Assembly (NCBI GenBank): GCA_021396245.1
Contig: WNYE01000030.1
Span: 248,001 to 312,000, forward strand
DNA from: Sporothrix humicola
Lineage: Eukaryota; Ascomycota; Sordariomycetes; Ophiostomatales; Ophiostomataceae
DNA length: 64,000 nucleotides
Direction: 5' to 3'
The notes beneath the pieces are model-generated. The model saw only the letters and a program-made list of their open reading frames with translations. It searched no databases and was not told the origin of the DNA. The position numbers and the translations under genes are program-made. This document shows, in pieces, positions 10,596 to 23,600 of the stretch; within the stretch, counting starts at the first letter, position 1, and every line of letters starts with the position of its first letter.

Positions 10596-12403
10596 CTAAT
10601 AATCAGAATCCTCTTCGCTGTCCGCTATACTTCGGGGTGACCTTGTTGTCGCGGCGGTCTGTATTCGTGGCACTGCATTTTCACCCGGGCCCGGCCCGCC
10701 ACCTCCTTCGGCGACTGCCCCGGCGCTGTCATCTTCTGCCTTGTCGGCCTCCTCCTCCTCCTCTGCCTCTTCCTCTTCATCCTCGTAGCGACGGTGGCCT
10801 AGGAGAATATCCTCGCTGCCCTGCCACTGCGGAGGCATACTGGGCAGGTCGTCCTCGTCCTCGTGGTCCCAACCGTAGTCGTCGTCATCACCATGTCGAG
10901 GAACAAGCTCTGTCTCTCCCAGTTTCCGCTTGTAGATGGAGGACCGTGGCGGGACGGCCGTGTAGTGCTCTTCGACGAGGGTGCCGGCATCGGTGATATC
11001 AAACGCGACCATAGCATCGATACCCGTGTCGCTTTCGTGGCCGTTGAGTTTCTGTACCCCGGCAAATCGACCGCCGACAGGTCGATTGTCCTTCCAGGCC
11101 CAGTCGCGGAATAGGACTAACCGCGTTGTAATACCGCGATCCCAGGACATACTATTAAGGGCCGGGGCGAGCGCGGCACCACGCTCGGTATGCATACGAC
11201 TGGCGCACTGTGAGAGGACGACAATGGCAATGTTGCGCGTCTCCGCGAGGCGCTCGAGTGCGGCGGCCACGCACTGAAGCACTTGCGCACGCTTGTCGAA
11301 CGGGGTGGGTGCTGTAGATGGCAGGTGTTAGCATCGGGACAAAAGGATGCCCTGTCATCGGAGGTTACGGGTGCCTACCTTTTTTTCCGTTGGCCATGAG
11401 TGGTGGTCCTTTGCCCTCTACCGTCCTCGGAAGTGCTGCGTTGACAAGGGCGGACAGGCTGTCAATGACAAGAAGGATCGTGCCAGACGGAATGCAAGTT
11501 GGCTGAGCGGGTGGCGGCGGACAGAGCATTGCGATAAAGTGAGGCAAGCTCGGGCAGACGTAATGCGTGAAACCATCTTCCAGGCCCTTGGCACCTTCGA
11601 CGCACTCGCACTTGCTGTTATATACGTCGCCCAGCCGATCGTAGCAGAGGCTCTGGAAGCAGTCTGTTCTCGCCAGTTAGCCTTTGAAAGTCTCCCGTTC
11701 GTCGAGCCCGTCGAGAAGCTTCTTGTCCCATGTCTCCCGATTAACATACCAATCCACACGACATTGTCACCGTGGCGCAATGCGTTTGCTGAGAGTTGCA
11801 TCCTGTACACGAGCTGTCAGCCTATGTTCTACAGGCAGAAGGTCGGCGAAGGCGATATACACCAAGACCTACCCCATTGCCGTCTTTCCCACTCCTGGAG
11901 GCCCCCATATCTCCGTTAGCTGGCCACGGCGGACGCCACCTGCATGATGTGATCCAGCCGCTTTCCTTGATGCCGATGGGAAAGCCTCTTTCTGTGTCGT
12001 TTCCCCGGCCCCAGCTTTGGACGGTTCGTTCGTTTGTTGTCCATCTCCAACATCCTGGGCGGGTAGGTCGATGCCGGCCAAGATGGCGTCCAGGGTCCCA
12101 ATGCCCGTGGGGATATGGAACCGTGAGCTCGATGGTGCCGCCTCAGACGTGGTCGACGATGCCGACGATTGGCTCAGCAGAGCGGCATCGGCTTCCGCAG
12201 CCGACACTGTCAACACGCGGTCTGGAGAGCAGAGGGATGGTCGCACCCGACGTTAGCCTTGGTTCTCACAATGGCACATAGTCAGACCCTGATGTGCAAA
12301 AGACTGAAGGCGGGAGACAACAAAGAAAGTGTAGCTGCAACTCACGGGTCAAGGGCGTGCTAAAGTTGGCCACATCATGGCCATGGATCGCGTGGTAGTC
12401 CAT
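10596..12403 (-). CDS. rad55: RAD55-like Rad51 paralogue (recombination mediator)
   Basis: Five exons on the minus strand (12346-12403, 11873-12221, 11750-11802, 11379-11663, 10596-11311) join in phase into 486 residues. Donors are GTGAG, GTAGGT, GTATGT and GTAGGC. The protein has GIGTLDAILAG before the ATPase core, Walker A GPPGVGKT at 126-133 (followed by AMGMQLSANALR), Walker B LLVIDS at 217-222, IAIVVLSQ near 276-283 and LVLFRDW at 313-319. It ends in a long acidic low-complexity tail (about 420-445) and a terminal SIADSEEDSDY. Yeast Rad55 shares the layout: GITGLDEIL, EIFGPPGIGKTNFGIQL, a GLFRDW segment and an acidic DSEG end. Rad55, with Rad57, stabilises Rad51 filaments during homologous recombination, acting in the nucleus. 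Assignment to Rad55 rather than another Rad51 paralogue rests on these motifs from memory. Confidence 0.85.
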
Positions 12404-14205
12404 GGCCTTTGTCGAGGTCCCTCACCGTTGAGGCTGCCTACAGGGCCGCTGTGAGATTTGGCGTTCTTTGCCCGTATGCTGCGTACGATTGTCGTTTACA
12501 TAGACTCGTTGATTTTACGGCTTCTACAGGTCGTCTTCGATTTGCGCATTTGCAGGCATGATGTCGCGTAAAGCAGCCGCGCTGTGAGACGCGCTTTCCT
12601 TACCGGCCGCGTCTTGTAGCTTCCCCCGCAGTAGGCTGTATTTTTTGCGGGGTCCACAGCTCTTACCTCATCGGGCGCACTTTCAACGACAAACAGCTCT
12701 CTATCAGGCAATTACACGCAGCAGCAAGAAGAGGAAGGAACAATCCGACGTTGCATTCGAGTTTTGATTTTGTTTGATATCTGTTACGCAATTGACAATT
12801 CATTTGGCACAATATTCTGAGATGGAAGAAGAATTCCATCGACATCACCCAACACAAGCACCACTCGCCGTTGCATCAGCTATCATGATACACTAGCGAA
12901 TACACAGTCAGATCCGGGCACCGCCAACACCAGTCAGCAAAGGATATACAGCCAGTTGTTCAGTCCAGATCGACAGCTAATATGCAAATCAGCATGTTGA
13001 ACGAAGACAGCTATTCACGAAAAGGCATCTAGGCATCATGGGCGAAGCCAGGGAGGATGATATCGGGCGCTCTAGCGAGCGGATATCGGGGCCGAAAGGA
13101 TAACGGCTGCTATACAGTGGCAGGCAGCCCTGTATCAAGGGCGGCGCCCCGAAGATGCTCCATTCACAATCGATTTCCGGGGTATCATCGAGAGACGGCG
13201 TATGTTGCGCTGAGGTGAGAGCTTCTTTGCCTTGGAGATGGCTGTTTCTTTCTTTAGAAAGAGGCAAACGTTAACCCAAAAGGACCTGGCGACGGCCCTG
13301 CATCGTCTAGTCACTATTGACGCCCGACCGCTGATTCTCACTCAGCCCTCTCAGGACTTCCGTTGGGCCCTGTCGAGCGTGTTCACTAATAATAACTGAC
13401 AAGTCTACACAGATTTACACCGGCGTCGTTGGGACCGTTGCGTCACCCTTTCTTTCGACCCTTCTGGCCCTGTTCTGTTGCCTGATAATGGTTGTCAACA
13501 AATCAGTAAAGACGATTGCCCCTTGCGTCCCGAGTGTCCCTTTTCTGGAGGCCTTTGGTGGCCGCCGAGTGCACCCTTGTGCTCTGGTTAGCTTCGCTTC
13601 TCCTAAATGGTGATGGAGCTTGGATATGTGGTGGAGGGGCAAAACCAAGCTGTTTCAGCATGTGAATGCCGTTGACCGCGGTGAGAGTCTCGAGAGTCTA
13701 CTCAGCAAATATGTGGGTAAGGCTTGCAAGCACGCCGTATCTGGCTGCCCTTTGCGAATCTGTTGGAATCTATCCCACGTTTTCACACGGCAAAGTGCTG
13801 TTTTGTTGTTGGGAACCTTGGGCCTCGCAAGAAGGGACCAAAGTGTGGATAGTTTTGCATGTGCAAGAGTCCAGCAAAAATACGCAATCTGGGGTTCTCT
13901 ATCTCCCTCTGTGACATCAACCTTCACGCCCCTACTCAGTAAAAAGCAGCTTACAAGGGTGGTGACCCGCTTGGCTGTCTCCGTCGACATACGAGTAAGG
14001 GTCTTGCATTGATGAGCTGACGAGCTATCGAAACGGAGACGAAAAAAAAATATGCATCGCGACGCGACAAGAAAGAGCGAGAGAAAGACCTTTTCGAGAC
14101 GGGAATAACTGTCGGTCTTCAGTACTGGAAACCTTTCAGAACACCGAGAGGATGGGGTCCGCTAAATTGTTCACGAGAAATTCTCCGACAAAGAAAGCTA
14201 CCAGC

Positions 14206-14219
14206 AAAAAAAAAAAAAA
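14206..14219 (+). repeat. Poly-A run
   Basis: A run of about fourteen A residues in non-coding DNA ends just before CGGAGGCGCC. It is not next to a recognisable retroelement, so it is listed only as a simple repeat. Confidence 0.6.
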
Positions 14220-17200
14220 ACGGAGGCGCCAGATAAGTGTCTGGGGGACGGCAATACGGCTAAGCGGCGCCGGCGCACCACCAAACCACGACGCAAAACG
14301 GTCCAAGGTCCACGGTTCACAATACAGCGAGGAAAACAGAGAAGACGGAATGGAAGGAAAGAAAGGGCGAAACTTCAAACGGTGTCCCCTAGTTCGTGCA
14401 GTTGCCCACGAGGGGCCCAGGCTTTGATTTCCCCGTATCTCACCCTTTGATAAGAGCGAGAAGAAAAACGTGGCGGCAGCACCGTCAACAAGCGGAGCCG
14501 TGGAGGATGAAGGACGAAAGAGGACAAGAGGATGTGTTTTATTGGAGTTTGCGGCGGCGGCGGCACTGGTTTTCCCACCAAAACAGTGCCGGGATACCTG
14601 AATCATACACCACGCAAACCCACAAGAGCCAAGATGTGCTTTTCATGCTGAATATCGTGCACACAATGTTCGAGAAAAGGAAACCTTCGCAAGGAAAAAA
14701 ATAAAGTAAGACGGGAGAGAACAGACAGACGGGACTTCAACGGCTGTGCCTCTGGACGGCGGCTTTTGGTACGGGTATCTGTTATTTTTCTCCGGCTGTT
14801 GGAAAACCCTCCCCCCAGGCATCAGGGGGAAGACATCCATGTACAGACTCCGGCAGGCTCTTCCTCGGTCACCGCAGAATCAGAGAAGGAAGACGAGGGT
14901 CATGTTTCAAAGGATTTCAGCTTTGGATATTGTGTGGGGGACAGGTTTTGGTTTATTGGAGCCGGCCGTAGGCAATGAATACTCTGGCAAATACCCCAAT
15001 ACTCGCGAGACCGCAGATGCTCGGGGTCGAACATGATGCTGCATCCTGCATAAACGGGGAACGCCGCTAGGTATTTCGATACGGAGAACGGAGTGCGAGG
15101 AAAGGCAATCTCGCCAAAGAATAAGGACGGCTACACCTGGGCACAAAATCAAAATTGGAGTAGTGTAAGATACAATAGGTTCATAGTAGCGACGGGAATG
15201 AGGAGGGGTGTGTGTTATCTTTCGTTTGCATACATAGTATTCCCATATCTGGAGACGCGAAGGAGGGTTTTCCAGAGACGGAGCCCCCAGGTCCCACGAT
15301 ATGGATTGATATCCCCTTGGCGTTTTAACAATAGCCCTTAGCGCGCCTGGTGATCAATAAAAGAGGATGCCATGGGGGGCGATATGGGGTCCAGGTCCCC
15401 AGATTTTGCTCTTTACTCGTATGGAATATCCGTCGGGGAACCGCCGACGGCTGTCGTTCTGCCGCCGACTTGTATCTTATGCGAGGGAAAGAGATACGGG
15501 TGGAGACTGGATGAGGTCCAAGGCCCAGAACCCTGGTAGGAGAGGATATGGAGGGACGACGAGAGGAAGAAGGAAGCATGGCAGAGACAAAAAAGCAGGA
15601 AAAAGAAAAAGAAAGGATGAGAAAAAGCCACGATGGAAGACCGGACGAGCAGACAAGACAAAGGACCAGAATTGGATCTGTCAAGGGACGTACATGTCCA
15701 AGATCATGCAATCCATCAAGCCATCGATCCATAATTTCATGAGTCGTTAAACTATGCAGAGATTTTCTTTTCTATTCTTTTCTTTCCTTCTTCTTCTTCG
15801 ATTCCACGATGCCAACTCGGCACGGACGAAATAGGAAAGAAGAGCGTCGTGGGGAGGGAGACTAACCTGAGATCATGGAAACGTGGGGAACCGTAGCTTC
15901 GTGGTCCAAGGACAAGGGCGAACCAAGAAGACCAAGCAAAGAGACCAAAAGGCCATAAGACGAGAGGCAATGGGGTTCGGACAAGAAACTTGGCAAGCAT
16001 AAAGGCTACTCTCTCTCCGCATGATCAATGAAAATGGGGAACGCACTCCACGAAATGGAGACATGGAGACATGGAGGAGTACGATGAAGCGTGGAGGTGA
16101 GGGGGCGTGTTGGTGATAGTGGCAAACCGAATTGGTGATAATTGATCCTTCGTTTGTTGTTGAATCGTCTCTTTTGACAAATTCTCATCCTGTGAGCAGT
16201 TTCCTCTCGAAAAAATTGTGCACGTGGCCACTGTGGATGTCAATGGACTCCATGGGGTTGACAATGTGGATTGTTGACTTTTTGCAAGCGTGTATAGTTG
16301 TGTGTATGGACTCCATTCTCCGCGGGGCCGGCGTGAGGAGAAACCGGACCGAAGGGGCAGATGCGGACCCAAGATACGATGCAGAGAGAAGAAAGCACAA
16401 GGCCCATACATGACAATGCCGCGAGGTGTGTGTATACGTTGTGCTTGTATCGTGTGTCGAGATATGCATGTCGACGGATGGGGAAGTCGATGGGTAGCCC
16501 CCTTCACCGAAAAAGCATCAAAGCGACAGGTTCCAGGACATGGATTGTTGAATCATCGACATCAGAGCATCCTCTGTTTCCCGGGTCCCGGGGCGGATGG
16601 GTTTCCCCGGAGGCAGAAAAGTGGACGAAGCGGAGGGGCTAGAGAGGTTTGAGAACCACAGAAGATGAATACCTGGTTCTGGAGCTCTGGTTGCTGGTGC
16701 TTTTGCTTCGATCGGTGTGGTATCTTGTCGGTATTTTGAGCTGTGGTTTATGGTTGTGGTTTTGCTGGTATCACAGTGTAGAAGAAGGGGAGGGGATATT
16801 TCCTAATCGGGACATCAGACACACCTCAACTGCCGTATTGGGCCGTCTGTGACAAGAGATCTTCATGCAGCAAACAACAGCAGGCGCGAAGGGCGAAAAG
16901 CTGCGTGAGCTGTTAGAGACACTGGAATTGGCAAAGTTTCGAGAGCTTTCTTTGCGTTCTCGAATGTCAGAAAAAAAAGGAGATTTCTGTCAGATAATGG
17001 GCGACTAAAACAAGTCGAATTACCCGCGATGCACTTTGCAGATGCGACATAAACAAATGAGAGCTAAACGCCCGAAAGCTTACATCCAAAATATGACAAG
17101 ATGAACAATGAGAAACGAATTGAATGTTGAATCAGTATTGTTTTCAATATTTGTTCACGAAATCCTGCGTGACTGTGATTCCCAAAGAGGCGTCCAGTGG

Positions 17201-18913
17201 TGATGTGCTGCAGGGAGAGCCTCGTAACGAGGCATCCCGGTTTGGGGAGGGCACAAGAGGGCGATGGAAAGCAAGCAAGTCAAGGCACATTTTGAGGACG
17301 AGCCAAAGCCAGCCTTTCCATGTCGGATCTGCCTTTTGCAAGCTTTGTCTTTATGTGTTTCTTCCTTCAGCTGCTTCTCCGGCATTTCTGCAGCCTCTAC
17401 GACACCACCTGTCCCTGCATTGTTGCTCTTTGATCGGTGTGCAGGCGTTCCTCTGTTCCTGTTCCGCCACGACGGGAAACCTGGGGCTGGGCTGAAACAG
17501 AGAACCGTGGTCCAGACTTTGGGGACAAGCAACGAGAGAGAATGGGATATTGCCTGCCGGGTTCGGTGAGAGACCGTCTGTGAGCACATATTTTTGAGGG
17601 GCAGGTATTAAGGCAGAGAAAAAAGAAGGGGAAAGAAAAGGCCAATAGCATAGAGATGCCGAAAAAAAAAGACGAAGAAAGAAGAAAGAAAGGGTACACG
17701 ATCGCCAGTGCAGCGTCGCAGCCTCCCCTGTCCTTGTCGCGATGTGTCTATGTGTGCCTCTGCGTTGATATCAGGTTCATGCCATCCGCCGGGCCGGTGT
17801 TCCTTTTCGAGATTCTTTGGTAGAAGGGAAATAAAAAGACTGGTACAGGAGACCAAAGACAGACGATTGGTACGAAAATTGGGACGGAAGGTGGGAGAAG
17901 ATTCGTTGAGAATATCGATGTGGACATCTCCAAGTCTTCCAAGCTTAATTCCCAAGCAAAAGACATACCGATGCCACTGCCGATGCCCTCATCCGTAAAG
18001 TTGTTCTCGCGGATATAGGGATGATGAATGGGCATTGTTACAGACCATGAAACCCAGCAACAAAGTACCAGCTGTGGTTTTCGGGGTCGAGATCGAGATC
18101 CATGGTATTTGATGTGATCTGCTCTGCTTTCGCCCTTGATTCAAGGAGAATTCTTCAACTTGACGGCATATTTATACCTTAATTGGATGAACACGCTTGT
18201 CGATGTCTCTCCACGGAAGCGTCCACGGTACTTGATTGCTGGGACGACTCAGTGCCGACGTCAGACCGTTCAGCTTTGAATGTTGATGTCTTCTTTATGT
18301 CCTTCTTCATTGATGCCATAATCTCATAATCTCATCATCACATCATGCTTTCTGTTCTGTCTTGCTTTGACTGGCCACCTTTCATAACGCACGACAAACC
18401 GCTTGTTGATTTTCCGGGCATCACCGTCTTCTCCCTTTCTCTGTCCTCACCATCGTTCGATCGACTCACTCTCACTCATTTTCTTTGCCTTGGCTTTCGC
18501 AGACGGAGAACGAACACCGAGACGGGGGCCTTCTACCCCGGCTTTTCTCCTTCATACGACGCAGGACGCCTGCTGGACGCCCTGCCATTCCTCCCCTAAC
18601 ACTTTCCCTATCTCAATCTCACTCCCCTATGCCCTTTCTGCTCTTCTGTCGTCCTCCTTTGCCAAGTCTGCGTAATCATTTCGCCATCCTCGCCATCATA
18701 CCCCGTATTTTCTCTGACAAGCACTGACCCCCAGCGAGTTCAGCACTGATAAAACTCCATTGAGCCCATAAAACTCCGCCAATTACTCCTTCTGGTGATG
18801 GCACCACCGTATTTAAAATGGAGATATTTCTCCGTAACAAGTCCGTTCTCGTCGGTGATTGCCCGGAACTGGTCTTTTCTTGCTTCTGGCCGGTGGAATT
18901 TGGGGCTTTAGCG

Positions 18914-18928
18914 TACGGAGTACTCCGT
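18914..18928. repeat. TACGGAGT/ACTCCGT palindrome (recurrent motif)
   Basis: Positions 18915-18928 form a perfect 14-bp palindrome, ACGGAGTACTCCGT. It is one of about a dozen occurrences of TACGGAGTA or its near-complete form in this gene desert. Others are at 19178, 29250, 30251, 32817, 33752, 34967, 36112, 40021, 41577, 48032 and 50505. A short palindrome of this kind could be a dimeric protein-binding site or a relic of a dispersed repeat. Confidence 0.6.
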
Positions 18929-20562
18929 TAGCCGCGCTTGATGGCAGCCGGTCATGGTTTGGTGGCTTTTAGTGGTATTCTCACTATTCACTATTCCTTC
19001 AGCGTCTCAAGTGTCTTTATCCCCCGGCGCCTCTAACCTACACCCCTCTATCCACAGTGACCCTCCCCCAAGCCTCGGCGCTCCTAAATGCCCTAAAAAG
19101 GGCCCTAAGAAATGTTCTAGGGCGGTCTGCCCCCAGATTTGCTCTTTGGCTTTTGCTACAGTATTGCTAGTAACAGTACTCCGTACAGCAATGATTAAGT
19201 GTGCCGCGGCGCTGGGGCTGCCAGCTTCGCTTTGGCTGGCTCAGTCTCTCCGCCAGAAAACTTATCCGAGGTTAACAACGGTTTCGCACTCACAACCCAC
19301 ACTCTCAGACACTTGCACGTTCTCCTTCACAGCCAGACTGACAGAGACACATTCACACACCCAGTCCACACAAAAGACTAAACCCCAGTGTCCGGTCGGC
19401 ATTTTCTTGTATCACGGGAGAGGCACGTTCTGGACACTCTGGGGACGCCTTTCTGGAGCCAGTCTATCCCCCCCTTTTCTCTTTTTGTATCACGCTCTAT
19501 TTGTGCTACTTACAATTACCCATACGCCAACAGACTGAGTAGAGACCCGCGAAAATAAGGCCACTTCCGTCGTAAATGCGAGGCTGTCGTGCCTTGGTGG
19601 CCGCTCTGTCTGCTACTTCTCGGCTTTCGGCCGAGGCAGGCTAGGAGCAAGGACACAGATAGAAACCCACGATGTCTCTCAAGGCTGTCCCACTTGATAA
19701 GGCCCTGTACATGGGAAATGACACAAAAATCAAAGTCGTCCACATGACGCTCCATCCCGGGACCTGAGAAGCCGGACAAAGCACGAAGGATGAAGCGATA
19801 TGGGGAATCGTGGAGAGAGTCACAGAAAAAGAGAGAAAGAGAGAGGCCAAAAACAACAAGGCGAGAGATAGTGAGGATAGCGAGGATCACCAAGATGGCA
19901 ATCTTCACCGAGGCCGGCATGCCGATTATGCAAGATGTGTAGACTTCACACTTCCGATTCCGAGGGTATCGTAGACTGGAACTGCCCTGTCGTTCCTTGT
20001 CCCGATGCTGTCACTGTTGTGATGATTTCAATTTGTATTTTGTATTTTGTGTACTTCGTACTTTTGTTCGTATGCCGAGCTCATGCCCATGGATCATGCC
20101 TTTTCGAATGTGCACCTCGTGCTTTTGTCTTTTCTCTTCATATGCACGGTTGATCTGTGCAGCCGTCTTGATTACTCTTCCCTTCCATTGTCTGCCCATA
20201 TCCCCTCTCTCATCCGACGGCTGTTCCCAAAAAGGCCATCCAAGCCGTGCCGCGGTCTCTTGGTTCTTTTGTTGGTCTTTTTTTTTTCTTTTCCTAAAAA
20301 AATATTAAAAATTAAACACAGACTCTGGTAGTAGGGATATCACAAACAAGTGGTGCATGATCTACACCTCCACAACCCCAAACATTTATTTAGTGGCCGA
20401 GTGGAGAGAGGAACGGAAGGACATTTGAAAAAGAGAGTGTGGTGATGTGCCCTGGAAAGAGAGTATGCACCCAAAAATACAATAAAAGCCGACCCAAGAA
20501 GGACATAATAAAGAAAATAAAGAAAAAGAGTCACAAGCGAGACCGGACGGCAATTCGTTGTG

Positions 20563-20612
20563 CTGCTTTGACAGCAATAATGGGTAACTGCTTTGACAGC
20601 AATAATGGGTAA
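20563..20612. repeat. Exact 25-bp tandem duplication
   Basis: The 25 bases at 20563-20587 are repeated exactly and immediately at 20588-20612; the shared unit contains TTGACAGCAATAATGGG. Perfect identity implies a recent slippage or duplication event in non-coding DNA. Confidence 0.85.
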
Positions 20613-23600
20613 CAACAGCAACAATTCGATCTCGATGGCCCCCAGAAAACGAACGAGCTCAGGCGATTCATCATACGGTTTGCGGATGCATGCACGGCAG
20701 AGAGAGGCAGAGAAGGCAGCGCGACAGTGGCAGAGAGAAAGGAAAAGTGGGTCGAGTCGGCCACTCACAGGCCAGAACTGGCAGAGGTCGCTGAAGCCAC
20801 AGGGCGATAGACGACACATGATTCATGGCCCACTTTGAGCATGCAACAAAGAGAAATCCCCTCAGGCTTTGTCCGTATCATTTTCCTGTGTAGGAATCGG
20901 AATGGACTGTGGGAAATGGAGAATGGAGAAAGCTGTCGGAGCCATCCATCCAAGCTCCTGTGTAGCTCTCCAGCCGTGGTCCTCGGTCTAGCCTCTTCTG
21001 CCTTTTGCGGCCCCTGATGTGTTTCCCTGTGACGCCTTTTTCGGTCGCGTTTGTGATTTCTTTCTCATGTCGACTGGCGTAGGTGCCTTTCTGCAAGGCG
21101 ACATCGACGCTCGGAGGGGCAGAGAGTTGCTCATTTCGTTCCATTGCGAAGTGATACATGTTCGTTGCAACCTGCACTTGCACTGGTGCGAAATGGTGAG
21201 ATATGAAAAAAAGAGGGGGCATAATAAAGGAAGCTGCAAGACTCCAAGATAGGGAGGAGAAGTGACTAGGGTTCGCGAGAAGAGAAGAAGATGCCAAAGA
21301 ATACGGGGGACAAGAGACAAGAGACGAAAAGACAGCGATGCGACGTGCTGCAAACTGCAAACGGAGAAGGGAAAGCCCGTTCTTTCTAGCCCCCAATAAC
21401 CCCCTACTCCATTCTCCATATTCCGTACGCCCTTTCCCTCCCTTGTCCCCTTGACCATTTCTTTGGATGGCTCCTTCCTTCCTTCCTGTCCTGCAAGGTA
21501 CCAGAGTTTTAGCTGCACCGGCATCGGCACCAGCTTCCTACCCTTTTCGCATTTTGACGAGAAGCAAGACAAAAACAGGAAGAGGGAGGGCGTGTGCTAC
21601 TACCACGGAGTTTGAGTAGGCGCATTTTGAGATCGTGAGGCAGGCGCGATGGAGGCACGTTCCTCACAACGCAGTTGTGGGCCAATGGTGAAGGACACAT
21701 CGAACGATTCAGAAGTCCAAATTCTTCAAACAAAGCAACAAACTACAATAAACAACACGGAGCACCCCGAATGCATGCGACGACAATACACCATTGAATC
21801 ATTGTGTGTGGAGGTGCGATTCTAGATTCTGGGGAAGCTCTTGTTGACTTTGTGTGCTGCCCCAGCTATCATGAGTCAGGAGGAAGACGAGTTTCCGAGA
21901 ATCCGACGAAATCTGGAGTCCCAGCAGTCCCCCAAAGCCTGGAATCTGGGGACAGGCGCTCAAGAGGGTTCGGTTTGCAGCCATTTTGCAGCTATTGCGA
22001 GACTAGCAGAGCCTATTTGCCTATTCAACAACCTTTGGAGCCACGAGACCAGAAAAAAAAGTATGGAGAAAGGAAGACGAAGGCCGAGTTGGAGAAGAGT
22101 CTTGGACTCTTGAGCATGGAGTCAATATTTCGCAAACAGACGATGGAATGAGCTATGGAAGTGATGCGGAGCCACGATGCTCATGCTCTCCATTCTTTAC
22201 ACGCCTCTCTGTGCTGCTGCTTTCTTGCCGTTTTACAACAGCTATCACAGCTTTCTCTCTCTCTTTCTCTCGGGAAAATGGAGGCCCGGATTTCCCCCTT
22301 TGCCTTTGCGCACCTTTGCGGTTCCAGGACGAAAGGGGGAAGCTCTCACAGAGCGAAAGCCAAACGAAAAAAAGAAAACAATGCGGGCCCAGAAACGGTG
22401 ACCTTGCGGAGCCACTTTTCACACAAAAGATGTCCTCCAAAAAATAGGGCCTATCTCGCTGCGATTCTCTTTTCACTATTCCCCAGAGGGATGAGCAGCA
22501 TTCATGCTTGCTCATGTTCGCTCTCTTCGCGCTTTACACCCCCCCATGTCTAGTGGCCGCCTTGGCGATGGAGCAGGGAAGTGGGTTTGGGAAGTGGAAA
22601 CACTGAGAAAAACTGAGGCAGAGAGGATTGATTGACTCGCAAGACGATTCAGAGTCTTGGGGGTTTGCAACATAGAAAGCAACAGCACAATCGAGACTTG
22701 AATACGGAAGACTCGCAACAAAAGACACCCAGAGGCAGAGGTCGCCTGGAAGCACAGCTTTGACTCGCACAGAGGTTGCAGGACGGTGCCAAAAATAGAC
22801 ACATTGTAAGATACCTGAATACCTGAGCAACAGTAACTGGGAGTCAGGTCAGTACGCCAAAAGATACAGTTATCACGGCTTTCTCCGTTGTCACACCTAA
22901 TACCGCCCGTCTCTTCGCTTGTTACTTCTCACCGCACCCATGAGACTGAGTACTTTGAGATACAAGACATATCAAAAGAGCAGCTGTGAACTACGACTTA
23001 TCGCATATTTTTTGCCTCCCGTTTTGAAACGGACACAGTCAGCCAAATCCAAGCAAAAAAGCTGGGGTGTCGGAGCTTCTCGGAATCACGGAGACCCTCT
23101 TTTGCGTTTTACTACGGGGAACTGGAGATACGCCATGGCCTCTCGCCCTCTCTCATTCTTCATAAGGCTCCAGAGGTTATCAGCGCTATTGGCTAAATTA
23201 CTGGGGGTGCTCCAGGAGCACGTTTTTCTTTCATCCTCTCGCGGAGGAATGGGCTTTGAGTAGCCTCTTTCAAAGCCAGGGGCGTGTGCTTTTCTCATCC
23301 TTTATCTCCTCCACTTTCCTGAGTCAAGAAAACGGTCCGTTCGTATGTCGTAGTCCGTCTTCCGTCTTCAATGGATGATACCTTCCTCTTCACTTCAATG
23401 CCCAGGCTCGCAGGCTCGAGGGCGCCAAGTCAAAGTCACACTCATCGCTGAAAAAGCCGGGGGCCACCAATCAGGTGGAACGCTCCGGCTCACTCCCACC
23501 CAAGGCTTGAGCCTGGAATTGGAACATTGTTCTCCCTCGGTGACTGCTTGTGCGAGGACGCGGTGAAAGGGGTTGCTGAATATTGTGGAGGATAACCACA

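Noticed and set aside
13480..13990. Possible small spliced minus-strand gene beginning MSTETAKRVTTL
   Set aside because: Three phase-compatible blocks can be joined and look protein-like, but the first intron would be only 46 nt, the second donor (GTGTGA) is weak, no family is recognised, and other frames on both strands look equally plausible.
14206..14219. Poly-A runs as retroelement tails
   Set aside because: No adjacent LINE/SINE body or target-site duplication at this or the other A-runs (25902, 42150).
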